A stretch of 49,931 bases of DNA from Rhizobium ecuadorense (GTDB lineage Bacteria; Pseudomonadota; Alphaproteobacteria; Rhizobiales; Rhizobiaceae). A model generated the notes under the pieces. It did not search any database. It was given only the letters and a program-made list of their open reading frames with translations, and was not told the origin of the DNA. A program made the position numbers and the translations under genes. The stretch lies in contig NZ_LFIO01001354.1 of the NCBI RefSeq assembly GCF_001187535.1, forward strand, positions 1 to 49,931, written 5' to 3'. This document shows, one piece after another, positions 1-7,964 of this stretch (its first letter is position 1; every line of letters starts with the position of its first letter).

Positions 1-35
1 GCAAGCGCCTGAGATTGCAGATAAATTAAAGAGTT

Positions 36-85
36 AGAGCATGATGTCCTCCGAAAACCGCTCACACTTTTCGGCATCATGCTCT
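36..85. repeat. Rhizobial palindromic intergenic element (RIME-like), copy 1
   Basis: A 50-base interrupted palindrome. The outer arms AGAGCATGATG (36-46) and CATCATGCTCT (75-85) are perfect complements, and the inner arms CCGAAAA (51-57) and TTTTCGG (68-74) pair again. Read on the minus strand, the centre is AAAAGTGTGAGCGGTTTT, the same core as in the two tandem copies at 13298-13410. It ends directly before the GAGGAGGA ribosome binding site of the gene at 99, so it lies in that gene's leader if transcribed through. Palindromes of this kind are common between genes in rhizobia. Confidence 0.85.
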
Positions 86-98
86 GAGGAGGACGAAC

Positions 99-947
99 AT
101 GGAATTGACGCTGAAGATCGTGGATGCCGACGGGTTCGTGCTGGCAAGCGCCACCGGGCGGGACGAGACCTTTCTCGTCTATCGCCAGAGCTATCGCGAC
201 GGAGACTGCGTCGTCGTCGAGGCTTCCGAGCCTGGCCATGCCTTCCTTGCTCTCGATAGCGCAATCCACCCCGCTTTGGTCTACATCAGGGAAAGCGCCT
301 ATTACCTCGCCGTGCCTTTCGGAGACAAGCGCAAGTCCTATTCGCCGAACGCCTTCAAGGGCGATATCCACCGGCTTTCGGTGCGAAGCGCGCGGCCCGA
401 CCAGCTCGCCCAGCGGCGCAATCTCGCTTTAAACCCCTGGGACGATCACGCCAATCGGGCGCTCTTTCCGCATGCCCGCGCCAATGTCGAAACCCGCGGC
501 GAAGCGGTCTTTGCCGCGCGCAACGCGATCGACGGCGAGAAGGCCAACGACAATCACGGTTTCTGGCCTTACACCAGTTGGGGCATCAATCGCGATCCTG
601 AAGCCGCCCTGACGGTGGAATTCGGCCGGTCGGTTCGGATCGATGAGATCGTCTTCTACCTCCGGGCGGATTTCCCGCATGATTCCTGGTGGGAGCAGGC
701 GAGCGTCACCTTCTCGAACGGCAGGACCTCCTTCTTTCCGCTGATAAAATCGGGCGCCGCGCAGGGTTTTTCCATAGAGCCCTGCATCGTCGAGTGGGTG
801 GAACTGCACGGGCTGATCAAGGCGCAGGACGGTTCCCCCTATCCGGCGCTGACACAGATCGAAATCTGGGGAACGGAGGCGCCCGGCGCTGCAGCCGTCG
901 CCGTCGAAGACAAGGCCCGGCACGCCGCCCTTCCTCCTACTCTATGA
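99..947 (+). CDS. Uncharacterised protein with a galactose-binding-like C-terminal domain
   Basis: A 282-residue protein with no signal peptide or membrane segment, so probably cytoplasmic. Residues about 110-265 look like a discoidin/F5-8C-like beta sandwich: an A-R-N-A-I-D-G stretch, then W-P-Y-T-S-W-G-I-N, a D-P-E-A-x-L-T-V-x-F-G-R strand and a conserved R-A-D-F-P-H-D-S-W-W segment. That pattern suggests sugar binding, but I see no catalytic domain. The start is well placed: GAGGAGGA at 86-93 lies five bases before the ATG. Its last six bases overlap the end of the convergent regulator gene. The first 100 residues have no fold I recognise. Function unknown; sugar binding is inferred from the fold only. 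Confidence 0.75.
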   Translation: MELTLKIVDADGFVLASATGRDETFLVYRQSYRDGDCVVVEASEPGHAFLALDSAIHPALVYIRESAYYLAVPFGDKRKSYSPNAFKGDIHRLSVRSARPDQLAQRRNLALNPWDDHANRALFPHARANVETRGEAVFAARNAIDGEKANDNHGFWPYTSWGINRDPEAALTVEFGRSVRIDEIVFYLRADFPHDSWWEQASVTFSNGRTSFFPLIKSGAAQGFSIEPCIVEWVELHGLIKAQDGSPYPALTQIEIWGTEAPGAAAVAVEDKARHAALPPTL

Positions 948-1952
948 ACCCGCGGCCGACCTCGGCCGAGCCGCGCTCGGCGGGCTATCGTGCAGCCGGT
1001 TCCAGGCGCGCCGCAACTGCCGGGCCGAGCCGAAGCCGGCGCGCATCGCTACGGCCTCCATATCCAGTCTCGAGCCTGCGAGCATCTCGCGGGCGAGAGC
1101 GACGCGCATGCGGTTGATGAAATCCGTAACGCTCATGCCCGTCTGCTCGTTGAACAGCCGCGAAAGGTTGCGCGGGCTGGCGCCGCTGAGGCGCGCGAGC
1201 GATGCGACCGACCAGTTCTGAGCCGGATCGGCGGCCACCGCATCCTGTGCACGATGAATGACCGGGTGGATGTGGTTGCGACCTTCGAGCCAGGGCGAAA
1301 GCTGTGGGTCCGAGCCGCCGCGCCTGACATAGACCACGAGATACCGCGCGACCGCGACAGCGCATGCGTGGCCGGCCGCTTCGGCGACGATATGCAACAT
1401 CAGGTCTATGCCGGCGGTGATGCCGGCGCTTGTCAGGCGCTCGCCATCCTCGACATAGAGCCGGTTGTCCCGGATGCGCGCCGTCGGCGCGAGCCTCGCC
1501 AGGTCCTCCACGCAGCCGTGATGGGTGGTGCATTCGCGACCGTCGAGCATTCCGGCCTCGGCCGCGAGCAAGGCGCCGGAGCAGATCGAGACCAGCCGAA
1601 GCCCCGGACGGATGGCGCGCTTCAGCCACGCGACGATGGCGGCCTGGGCGTCGCGCTCCTGCTCGTTCCACGGACGGTTGTTTTCCATCGGAGCGTCGGC
1701 GCTGCCGGCGATGACGACAAGCGCCTTGTCGGGCAAGTGCTCCGGCAGGGAGGCGACGCCGGTAACGGCAAGGCCGATCGAACTGCCGACCGTTGCCGAC
1801 GGACCGATATAGGTGACGCTGAAGCGCACCGTCCGCTGTTCGAGGTTCGCCTTGCGCAGCACTTCAATTGGCCCGGCCACGTCGAGCAGCAGCACGCGCG
1901 GCGGCACGACGACGAAGACGGGGATATCGAAGGGCTGCGCGGCCTCGCTCAT
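942..1952 (-). CDS. GlxA-type AraC-family transcriptional regulator (DJ-1/PfpI + HTH)
   Basis: A 336-residue regulator. Residues about 10-185 form a DJ-1/PfpI-like class I glutamine-amidotransferase domain, with the nucleophile-elbow sequence S-I-C-S-G-A followed by a T-T-H-H segment. Residues about 230-325 are an AraC-type double helix-turn-helix (W-S-V-A-S-L-A-R-L-S-G-A-S and the second motif M-E-A-V-A-M-R-A-G-F). Regulators with this architecture usually activate catabolism of small nitrogen compounds. The start at 1952 was chosen because its ATG overlaps the TGA of the upstream hydrolase (ATGA), implying translational coupling. Longer in-frame starts would run inside that gene. It probably controls the hydrolase and itself. 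Confidence 0.88.
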   Translation of the reverse strand: MSEAAQPFDIPVFVVVPPRVLLLDVAGPIEVLRKANLEQRTVRFSVTYIGPSATVGSSIGLAVTGVASLPEHLPDKALVVIAGSADAPMENNRPWNEQERDAQAAIVAWLKRAIRPGLRLVSICSGALLAAEAGMLDGRECTTHHGCVEDLARLAPTARIRDNRLYVEDGERLTSAGITAGIDLMLHIVAEAAGHACAVAVARYLVVYVRRGGSDPQLSPWLEGRNHIHPVIHRAQDAVAADPAQNWSVASLARLSGASPRNLSRLFNEQTGMSVTDFINRMRVALAREMLAGSRLDMEAVAMRAGFGSARQLRRAWNRLHDSPPSAARPRSAAGS

Positions 1953-2515
1953 GCGGCGAGTTGCTCTGTGTGTGCCGCCAGCGCCTGTTCGACAGTCGCG
2001 ATCCTGGCGAAACGGTCCGAAAGGACCAGTTCCGTGCGGCCCCGGATTTCTGCGGCGCTCCAGGTGCGGCCCGCCGCGTCGGTCATCGGGAAGGTCAGAG
2101 TGGCTTCGCCGACATAGTCGACCTGATAGCCGAGATCCGATGCGTGGCGGGTCGTGGTCTCGCAGCATTGTTCGGTGCGAATCCCGGAAACGATGATACG
2201 GCGCACGCCATTTTCGGTCAGCCAGACGTCAAGCCCGGAACCGACGAGCGCGCTGTGACGGCTCTTTCTAAAGGTCGCGTTCGGAGTGATCCGGAGCGGG
2301 GCGAGCGTCCTGACGAAGCCGGAGCTTTCCGAAAACGGCCCGCTTCCGTCGACATGGAAGATCTGGATGACGGGTATCCCGCTGGCCTGCGCGCCGTCGA
2401 TCAGAGCCTGCTGACCATCGATATAGGCGGATGCGGGACTTTCGTCCCAATAATCGCGCTGCCGGAAGGACTCCTGAGCGTCGATGACGAGAAGGACAGT
2501 ATCATGACCGGACAT
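1949..2515 (-). CDS. Isochorismatase-family cysteine hydrolase
   Basis: A 188-residue member of the isochorismatase-like hydrolase superfamily, whose members cut amide or vinyl-ether bonds with an Asp-Lys-Cys triad. Visible candidates are D12 (V-I-D-A-Q-E), K84 (F-R-K-S-R-H) and C117 in G-I-R-T-E-Q-C-C. The substrate cannot be read from sequence; nicotinamidase-like, carbamoylsarcosine-type or other amides are possible. The start at 2515 is preferred over the ATG at 2527 because GGAG lies six bases upstream of it, while the upstream ATG has no ribosome binding site. It is first in a two-gene operon and overlaps the GlxA-type regulator by four bases. Confidence 0.87.
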   Translation of the reverse strand: MSGHDTVLLVIDAQESFRQRDYWDESPASAYIDGQQALIDGAQASGIPVIQIFHVDGSGPFSESSGFVRTLAPLRITPNATFRKSRHSALVGSGLDVWLTENGVRRIIVSGIRTEQCCETTTRHASDLGYQVDYVGEATLTFPMTDAAGRTWSAAEIRGRTELVLSDRFARIATVEQALAAHTEQLAA

Positions 2516-2584
2516 TTCTTGCTCCATTGACGTTGATCATGAAGCCATACTCCGTCATCCCAGGACAGAGGAAAATGCACGCTC

Positions 2585-2601
2585 CGGACAAATAGCGGAC
2601 A
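2585..2601. promoter_or_regulatory. Direct repeat CGGACA-N5-CGGACA, candidate activator site
   Basis: Two identical CGGACA hexamers start at 2585 and 2596, eleven bases apart, about one helical turn. They sit about 70 bases upstream of the hydrolase/GlxA-type operon. AraC-family proteins commonly bind directly repeated half-sites on one face of the helix, so this could be that regulator's site. The site lies between two divergent units, so the two-component system is an alternative target. Confidence 0.35.
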
Positions 2602-2717
2602 TTTCACGCCAGCATCTGCCGGGGCGGCATCCACGGGGCGGCAGGTAACATCCAACACCTGGCGGTCTTGCATTCGCCCGCTTCCGCTCGACCCTCTGCC
2701 CATGCTAAGGGGAACGG

Positions 2718-3386
2718 ATGAGACTGCTTGTGGTGGAGGACAACAAGGATCTGGCGGCCTGGCTGGGCAAGGCCCTGCGGCAGGCGCAATATGCGATCGA
2801 TATCGCTTATGACGGCGAGGATGCGGAGCATCTGCTCAAGGTGGCGGAGTATTCGGCGATGATCCTCGACCTTTCGCTGCCGAAGCTTGACGGATTGACG
2901 CTTCTGAAGCGGCTGAGACAGTCGGGGAACAAGCTCCCGGTCATCATCCTGACAGCCAATGCGAGCCTGGACGGCCGCGTGGCGGGGCTCGACAGCGGCG
3001 CCGACGACTATCTCGCCAAGCCCTTCGAAATCGCCGAGCTGGAAGCGAGGATCCGTGCGGTGGTGCGCCGCGGGCAGGATCGGGCATCCTCCGAGATCAC
3101 CGTCGGCAACTTGCGTTTTTCCGGCGGCACGCGGCAGTTTTTTGTCGAAGACGAGCCGCTGCAACTGACGCCGCGGGAATATGCCGTGCTCGAACAGCTT
3201 GTCATGAAGCTTGGCAACACGGTCTCGAAAGCCGCGCTTTCCGAAAGCGTCTTCGGTTTCGACGACGAGGCGGATCCGAGCGCCATCGAAATCTACGTCC
3301 ACAGGCTCAGAAAGAAGCTCGAGAGCAGTTCGGTTCAGATCGCGACGTTGCGCGGGCTCGGTTATCTCCTCCGATATGTCGAATAG
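2718..3386 (+). CDS. OmpR-family response regulator (TctD-like)
   Basis: A 222-residue response regulator. The receiver domain (about 1-115) has the acidic pair E7-D8, the phospho-acceptor D51 in M-I-L-D-L-S-L-P, T79 and K101 in L-A-K-P-F. A winged helix of the OmpR/PhoB type follows at about 125-220 (L-T-P-R-E-Y-A-V-L-E and R-G-L-G-Y-L-L). Together with the partner kinase it resembles TctD/TctE and QseB-type systems, many of which control uptake of organic acids. The next gene's start lies inside its last codons, so the two are one operon. An AGGGGAAC ribosome binding site precedes the ATG. The target genes are not evident; the convergent importer is only a guess. Confidence 0.93.
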   Translation: MRLLVVEDNKDLAAWLGKALRQAQYAIDIAYDGEDAEHLLKVAEYSAMILDLSLPKLDGLTLLKRLRQSGNKLPVIILTANASLDGRVAGLDSGADDYLAKPFEIAELEARIRAVVRRGQDRASSEITVGNLRFSGGTRQFFVEDEPLQLTPREYAVLEQLVMKLGNTVSKAALSESVFGFDDEADPSAIEIYVHRLRKKLESSSVQIATLRGLGYLLRYVE

Positions 3387-4776
3387 CGTCGTCACAAAGG
3401 CCGGTGCGACGATCGCGCGGCTCAGCCAGAGCCTGAGAGTGCAACTGCTCTGCTGGGTGCTGCTGACGCTGTTCGGCGCGATCGGCTTCAATCTTTACGA
3501 CAGCTTCTGGACGGCTGATGCGACGGCAAAGCTGGTGACGGATCGAACGCTTCTGGCTTCGGCCCGCGTCATCGCCGAGGCCGTCCGTGTCGACGAGGGT
3601 GGCAATGTTCAGGTGGATGTGCCGCCGGCTGCACTCGAAATGTTCGACACGGGCTTCGGCGACCGGGTGTTTTACCAGGTGATCACCGCCTGGGGCAGCC
3701 TGGTGAGTGGCTTTCCCGATTTGCCCTTGCCGAGGGTCCAGCGGGCCGGTGAGGATCGGGTGTTCCATGGCGCCGACGTGCGCGTCATCATGCTCGACCA
3801 TCCCGTCGTCGGCCTTCCCGATGACGGGACCATTTCCGTGACCGTCGCCGTGACGCATAACAGCCAGCATGCGATGCGGAAGCAGCTTTGGCTTTCGGAT
3901 TTTTCGAAGCAGTTCGTGCTCGTCTTCGTCGCCAGCCTGGTGACCATCCTCGGGCTCCAACGCGGCCTGGCGCCTGCTCTGAGACTTCGGGACGCCGTGC
4001 GCCAGCGCGGGCGCAACCGTCTCGATCCGCTGCCGCCTGAGATGGTGCAGAGTGAACTGCGTCCGCTCGTCCATGCGCTCAACGACTATATGGAGCGTGT
4101 CCAGAACCAGATGGCCGCACAGCGACGGTTCGTATCGAATGCCGCCCATCAGCTCAGAACACCTCTGGCGCTGATTTCGACGCAGGCGAGTGTGGCGGCT
4201 CGCGAAGAAGATGCGGCTCGCCGCGACGAGGCGCTCGTCGCCCTTCGCACCAGCACGCGGCAGATTTCGCGCCTCGCCAGCCAGCTGCTGACCTTGTCGC
4301 GCGCCGAGCCGGGAAGCAGACGGCCCCGCAGCGATGCGACCGACCTCAGCAAGGCTGCCCGCGAGATCCTGGAAGCGCATGCCGAAGAGGCGCTCCGGCG
4401 CAATATCGACGTCGGATTGGAAGCGGACCGACCCGTCATCGTCGAGGGCGACGGCACGATGTTGCGGGAAATGCTGGTCAACCTCATAGACAACGCCATT
4501 CGCTATACCCGGGCCAATGGAAGGATAACCGTCGCGGTCGGACAGGCCGATGGACATGCCGTCGTCACTGTCGAAGACAATGGGCCGGGTATTCCAGAGG
4601 TGGAGCGCGAACAGGTGTTTGAACGCTTCTACCGGATCATGGGGACCGAAGCTGAGGGAAGTGGCCTGGGGCTTGCGATCGTTCGGGAGGTCGTGGAAGG
4701 CGCGGGAGGTTCGGTGTCGCTGGGGGATGCGGCAGGCGGCGGTCTCGTCGTGACCGTGCGGATTCCGCTCGCGTAA
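3376..4776 (+). CDS. Sensor histidine kinase (TctE-like)
   Basis: A 466-residue inner-membrane kinase partnered with the regulator just upstream. An N-terminal membrane segment (about 25-45) is followed by a periplasmic sensor region of about 130 residues resembling the 2CSK_N domain, then a second membrane segment (L-V-F-V-A-S-L-V-T-I-L-G-L), an H-box with phospho-acceptor H258 (A-A-H-Q-L-R-T-P-L), N-box N-L-I-D-N-A-I-R-Y, G1 E-D-N-G-P-G-I-P and G2 G-S-G-L-G-L-A-I. The ATG at 3376 overlaps the end of the regulator gene by 11 bases. In-frame starts further upstream lie inside that gene and were rejected. The ligand is unknown. Confidence 0.92.
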   Translation: MSNSVVTKAGATIARLSQSLRVQLLCWVLLTLFGAIGFNLYDSFWTADATAKLVTDRTLLASARVIAEAVRVDEGGNVQVDVPPAALEMFDTGFGDRVFYQVITAWGSLVSGFPDLPLPRVQRAGEDRVFHGADVRVIMLDHPVVGLPDDGTISVTVAVTHNSQHAMRKQLWLSDFSKQFVLVFVASLVTILGLQRGLAPALRLRDAVRQRGRNRLDPLPPEMVQSELRPLVHALNDYMERVQNQMAAQRRFVSNAAHQLRTPLALISTQASVAAREEDAARRDEALVALRTSTRQISRLASQLLTLSRAEPGSRRPRSDATDLSKAAREILEAHAEEALRRNIDVGLEADRPVIVEGDGTMLREMLVNLIDNAIRYTRANGRITVAVGQADGHAVVTVEDNGPGIPEVEREQVFERFYRIMGTEAEGSGLGLAIVREVVEGAGGSVSLGDAAGGGLVVTVRIPLA

Positions 4777-4801
4777 ATCCGAGATGCATCGAATGGATGA
4801 A

Positions 4802-4822
4802 GGCCGGGCATCGAGCCCGGCC
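4802..4822. terminator. Candidate bidirectional terminator hairpin
   Basis: GGCCGGGC (4802-4809) and GCCCGGCC (4815-4822) form an 8-bp GC stem around a five-base loop. It lies between the convergent kinase gene (ends 4776) and ABC permease gene (ends 4857). There is no long T run on either side, so termination efficiency is uncertain. Confidence 0.5.
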
Positions 4823-4856
4823 CTCGTTCGATCTGCCTTGGGAGGAGCTGATCTGA

Positions 4857-5738
4857 TTATTGGGTATCGAGGTGTTGCTGCGGCCGCCACTTCGCCAGCC
4901 GGTTTTCGATCAGCGTCATAACGTATTCCGCAATAAGCGTGACGACCATGACGAGGAGGATTGCCGCGAACATGCCGGCTGCGTCGAAGGTGCCCTTGGC
5001 GATCGAGATGAGCTGACCGATGCCGAAGCGGGCGCCGACGAATTCGCCGACGATGGCGCCGATGATCGCAAAGCCGAAGGAGACGTGCAGGCTGGCGAAG
5101 ATCCAGCTCATCGCCGAGGGAATGACCACTGTGCGGGTCACCTGCCAGTCCGAAGCGCCGAGGATGCGGGCATTGGCGATCATGTTGCGGTCGGCTTCGC
5201 GCACGCCCTGGAAGGCGTTGGCAAAGACGACGAAGAACACCATGATGAAGGCGAGCGCCACCTTGGACGGCAGCCCGAGGCCCATGATCATGATGAAGAT
5301 CGGCGCAAGCACCACACGGGGGATCGAGTTGATCGCTTTGATGTAGACGGAGAAAATATCCGACAGGAAGCGGTTGCGGCCGAGGCCGATGCCGACGAAG
5401 ACGCCGGTGATCGAGCCGGCGAAGAAGCCGATCAGCGCCTCTTCCATCGTCACCCAGAGATTGTACCAGAGCGACCCTTCGGTGGTGCCCTCGGTCGCCC
5501 ATTCGTAGAGGCGCTCAACGACGCCGCTCGGGCTCGAGTAGAAGAACGGATCGATCCACTGCATGTTGGAGGAGAGCTCCCACATGCCGATTACGAAGAC
5601 CAGGATGGCGATCTGCCAGAAGCGCACAAGCGTCTTGCGCCGGCGTATTGCCTTCAGAGCGGAGGCTTCGATCTCGGCATCCGAAGTACCCGGACGAAAC
5701 AGCGCGGCCGAACCGGCCTCAAGAGTGGTGTGTGCCAT
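4857..5738 (-). CDS. ABC transporter permease, SsuC/TauC type
   Basis: A 293-residue inner-membrane permease of the nitrate/sulfonate/taurine importer family. About six hydrophobic segments are visible, from I-L-V-F-V-I-G-M-W-E-L near residue 45 to M-F-A-A-I-L-L-V-M-V-V-T-L near 265. The cytoplasmic EAA-like loop that contacts the ATPase is N-A-R-I-L-G-A-S-D-W-Q near 195. It is last of three genes on the minus strand in the order binding protein, ATPase, permease, 11 bases after the ATPase gene. The substrate is not readable; sulfonates, pyrimidine precursors and aromatic acids are all known for this family. Confidence 0.92.
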   Translation of the reverse strand: MAHTTLEAGSAALFRPGTSDAEIEASALKAIRRRKTLVRFWQIAILVFVIGMWELSSNMQWIDPFFYSSPSGVVERLYEWATEGTTEGSLWYNLWVTMEEALIGFFAGSITGVFVGIGLGRNRFLSDIFSVYIKAINSIPRVVLAPIFIMIMGLGLPSKVALAFIMVFFVVFANAFQGVREADRNMIANARILGASDWQVTRTVVIPSAMSWIFASLHVSFGFAIIGAIVGEFVGARFGIGQLISIAKGTFDAAGMFAAILLVMVVTLIAEYVMTLIENRLAKWRPQQHLDTQ

Positions 5739-5749
5739 GATATCCTCCC

Positions 5750-6568
5750 TCAGGCCGCTTCGCTTGCGCGGCGGTAGCTGGTCTCGACCTCTTCGCGCAG
5801 GTCCTCCCAGATCGTCTTGCAGTAATCGATGAAGCTCTGCTCGTAGCGGATCTCCGACACGACGCGCGGGCGGGGAAGATCGATCGTGTAGACCGACTTG
5901 ACGGTGGCGGGGCCGGCTGTGAGCACATAGACCTTGTCGGCGAGCGCCACGGCCTCTTCGAGATCGTGGGTGACGAAGACTACCGAGGCTTTGCGCTCGG
6001 CCCAGAGCTTCAGGAGCTCCTCATGCATGACGGTGCGGGTCTGCACGTCGAGCGCCGAGAAGGGCTCGTCCATCAGCAGGATCTCCGGTTCGTTGATGAA
6101 GGTCTGCGCCAGCGAGACGCGCTTGCGCATGCCGCCCGAGAGCTGATGGGGGTAGTGGTGGAGAAACTTCGACAGGCCGACGCGCGCCAGCCAGTCGCGG
6201 GCGATCTTCTCAGCCTCGGCGCGTGACTTGCCGCGAAACAGCGGCCCGGCCATGACGTTGTCGATGACGTTCTTCCAGGGGAACAGCGCGTCGGTCTGGA
6301 ATGCGAAGCCGACACGCGGATCGATGCCGGTGATCGGCCCGCCCATCAGACGGACTTCGCCGGCGGAGGGGCGTGCGAGGCCCGTCACGAGATTAAGCGT
6401 CGTCGATTTGCCGCATCCGGTGGGGCCGACGACGGCGACGAATTCGCCGCGGGCGACCGTCATGTTGAAATCGCGCAGCGCAGTGAGCGACTTGCCGGTC
6501 GGCGAGACGAAGCGGCGGCTGACATTGATCAGCTCGATCGCCGGGACCTGTTTGTTGTCCTGTTGCAT
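5750..6568 (-). CDS. ABC transporter ATPase, SsuB/TauB type
   Basis: A 272-residue ATP-binding subunit with Walker A G-P-T-G-C-G-K-S-T (48-56), Q-loop F-A-F-Q-T-D, signature L-S-G-G-M (143-147), Walker B L-L-M-D-E-P with D167-E168, and the switch histidine in V-T-H-D-L. The D-loop/Q-loop details (A-L-F-P-W in place of the Y-A-L-Y-P of sugar ATPases) place it with nitrate/sulfonate/taurine importers. The ATG at 6568 is preferred because longer in-frame starts run into the binding-protein gene at 6663. About 40 C-terminal residues beyond the ABC core are typical of the subfamily. Confidence 0.93.
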   Translation of the reverse strand: MQQDNKQVPAIELINVSRRFVSPTGKSLTALRDFNMTVARGEFVAVVGPTGCGKSTTLNLVTGLARPSAGEVRLMGGPITGIDPRVGFAFQTDALFPWKNVIDNVMAGPLFRGKSRAEAEKIARDWLARVGLSKFLHHYPHQLSGGMRKRVSLAQTFINEPEILLMDEPFSALDVQTRTVMHEELLKLWAERKASVVFVTHDLEEAVALADKVYVLTAGPATVKSVYTIDLPRPRVVSEIRYEQSFIDYCKTIWEDLREEVETSYRRASEAA

Positions 6569-6624
6569 GGTGATACCTGAGGCGTGCTTGAGGGCGCGCA
6601 CGCAAAGCCCATGATCGAACGAAG

Positions 6625-6653
6625 GCCGCTCCCGCTTGGGAGTCGGGAGCGGC
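6625..6653. promoter_or_regulatory. Intercistronic hairpin between binding-protein and ATPase genes
   Basis: GCCGCTCCCG (6625-6634) and CGGGAGCGGC (6644-6653) form a perfect 10-bp stem with a nine-base loop, directly after the stop of the binding-protein gene on the minus strand. No T run follows, so it looks more like a 3'-end-stabilising or attenuating hairpin than a full terminator. Such hairpins let the binding protein be made in excess over the membrane subunits. Confidence 0.6.
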
Positions 6654-6662
6654 GCGACTGAC

Positions 6663-7676
6663 TTACTTGACGTTCTTGACGAATTCCGTCGTGTAGGTCT
6701 TGGAAAGGTCGATCTGCTTGCCCTTGACGTTCTTGGAGAACTCCGAGAGCACGGCAAGCACGGTCTTCGGGCCATCTTCCGGCATGACGCCGTCAGGTGT
6801 GAACATGCCCTTGCCCTCGTCGAGGGCTTTGATGTAGCCGTCCTTGTCGCCGACGTAGAAATCCTTCGGCATCTTGTCGGCGATTTCGGCGGCCGAATGC
6901 GTGTTGATGTACTTCAGCGTCTTGACGAAGGCGTTGGCGAGCTTCTGCGCCTCTTCCTTGTGGGCGTCGACCCAGGCGGTTTCCATGTAGAGCGAGGCGG
7001 CCGGATAGGTGCCGCCGAGCGCCTTTCGGGTTGATTCGACCGTGCGCATATCGACGAGAACGCTGGCTTCGCCGGTTTTGACCAGCCGCGAAATGGTCGG
7101 TTCGGTCGTCATGCCGGCCTGGATCTGATCCTGTTGCATGGCGGCAATGAAGGTGCCGCCGGCGCCGACGGGAACGGTAACGACATCGCCCGGCTGAAGG
7201 CCGGCCTTCGAGGCCATGAAGAGCGTCAGGAAGTTGGTGGACGAGCCGAGGCCGGTGACGCCGAGGGTCTTGCCCTTGAAATCGGCCGGCGATTTGATCT
7301 CGGGATGCTTGCTCGAGACCATCTCGACCTCACCCGGCGCCTGGCTGAACTGGACGAGGGATTCGACGAATTTGCCCTTGGCCTGCAGGTCCACGCAGTG
7401 ATCGTAGAAGCCGACAACACCCTGGACGGCGCCTGCCAGCAGCTGGTTTTCGGCATCGACGCCGGCAGCTTCGTTCAGCAGCTCGACGTCGAGGCCCTCG
7501 TCTTTGAAGTAACCGAGGGATTCGGCGAGTTTGGCGGGCAGATAGATCTGCTTCTCATAGCCGCCGACCATGATGGTGATCTTGTCGGCCGCATGGGCAG
7601 CTGTTGAAGCAAAGGATGCCGCGGTCAGCAGCGCGGAAAAAGCGACGGTGTGAAAAAGGCTGCGTGAAAAACGCAT
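6663..7676 (-). CDS. ABC transporter periplasmic substrate-binding protein, NMT1/THI5-like
   Basis: A 337-residue exported binding protein. The signal peptide M-R-F-S-R-S plus a hydrophobic core ends at A-H-A before A-D-K (about residue 29). The mature part starts with I-T-I-M-V-G-G-Y and shows the family pattern F-K-D-E-G-L-D-V-E-L and F-K-G-K-T-L-G-V-T-G-L-G-S-S. The ATG at 7676 was chosen because AGGAGGAG lies just upstream on the minus strand and the signal peptide begins there. It heads the importer operon with the ATPase and permease downstream. NMT1/THI5-like proteins bind pyrimidine precursors, sulfonates, nitrate or aromatic acids; the ligand is unknown. No thiamine riboswitch was seen upstream. 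Confidence 0.92.
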   Translation of the reverse strand: MRFSRSLFHTVAFSALLTAASFASTAAHAADKITIMVGGYEKQIYLPAKLAESLGYFKDEGLDVELLNEAAGVDAENQLLAGAVQGVVGFYDHCVDLQAKGKFVESLVQFSQAPGEVEMVSSKHPEIKSPADFKGKTLGVTGLGSSTNFLTLFMASKAGLQPGDVVTVPVGAGGTFIAAMQQDQIQAGMTTEPTISRLVKTGEASVLVDMRTVESTRKALGGTYPAASLYMETAWVDAHKEEAQKLANAFVKTLKYINTHSAAEIADKMPKDFYVGDKDGYIKALDEGKGMFTPDGVMPEDGPKTVLAVLSEFSKNVKGKQIDLSKTYTTEFVKNVK

Positions 7677-7964
7677 TGATATCTCCTCCTGGTGGTGTGA
7701 CTGCATCGTCGTCTCGCCACTTCGACCGTGTCTCCTCCACGATGCTGCCCTTTCCTATGACCTCGAAGCTTTCAATTAGCTTTCAGCCGCAGACGGGGTA
7801 ACCAGTCCGTCCATGCATCCCGCTGATGCGCGCCGTGCAGGGGCCTTCACAATAAAGGCGGCTGCGCAACCGGCCAACAGGTTCGTTCCTGACGACATAT
7901 TCGCATGGCGGTTGGCTGGTTAATTCTGGAAAACCTGAAGTGCGGGCAGCGCTTCTGGCAGGCC
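7677..7964 (-). promoter_or_regulatory. Intergenic leader/promoter region of the NMT1-type importer operon
   Basis: A 288-base stretch without a credible gene. It should contain the promoter of the importer operon, whose ribosome binding site AGGAGGAG is at its lower edge. I looked for a thiamine riboswitch, a strong palindrome and a terminator for the GntR gene and saw none convincing. Confidence 0.4.

Noticed and set aside
36..85. Rho-independent terminator of an upstream gene
   Set aside because: There is no T run, and the sequence matches the repeat family found at 13298-13410.
3307..5502. Long antisense frame across the histidine kinase and permease genes
   Set aside because: It spans the terminator and two well-supported genes on opposite strands, with no recognisable domain.
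7677..7964. Thiamine (TPP) riboswitch upstream of the NMT1/THI5-like binding protein
   Set aside because: I looked for the conserved CTGAGA and ACCTGAT elements on the minus strand and did not find them in the right order.
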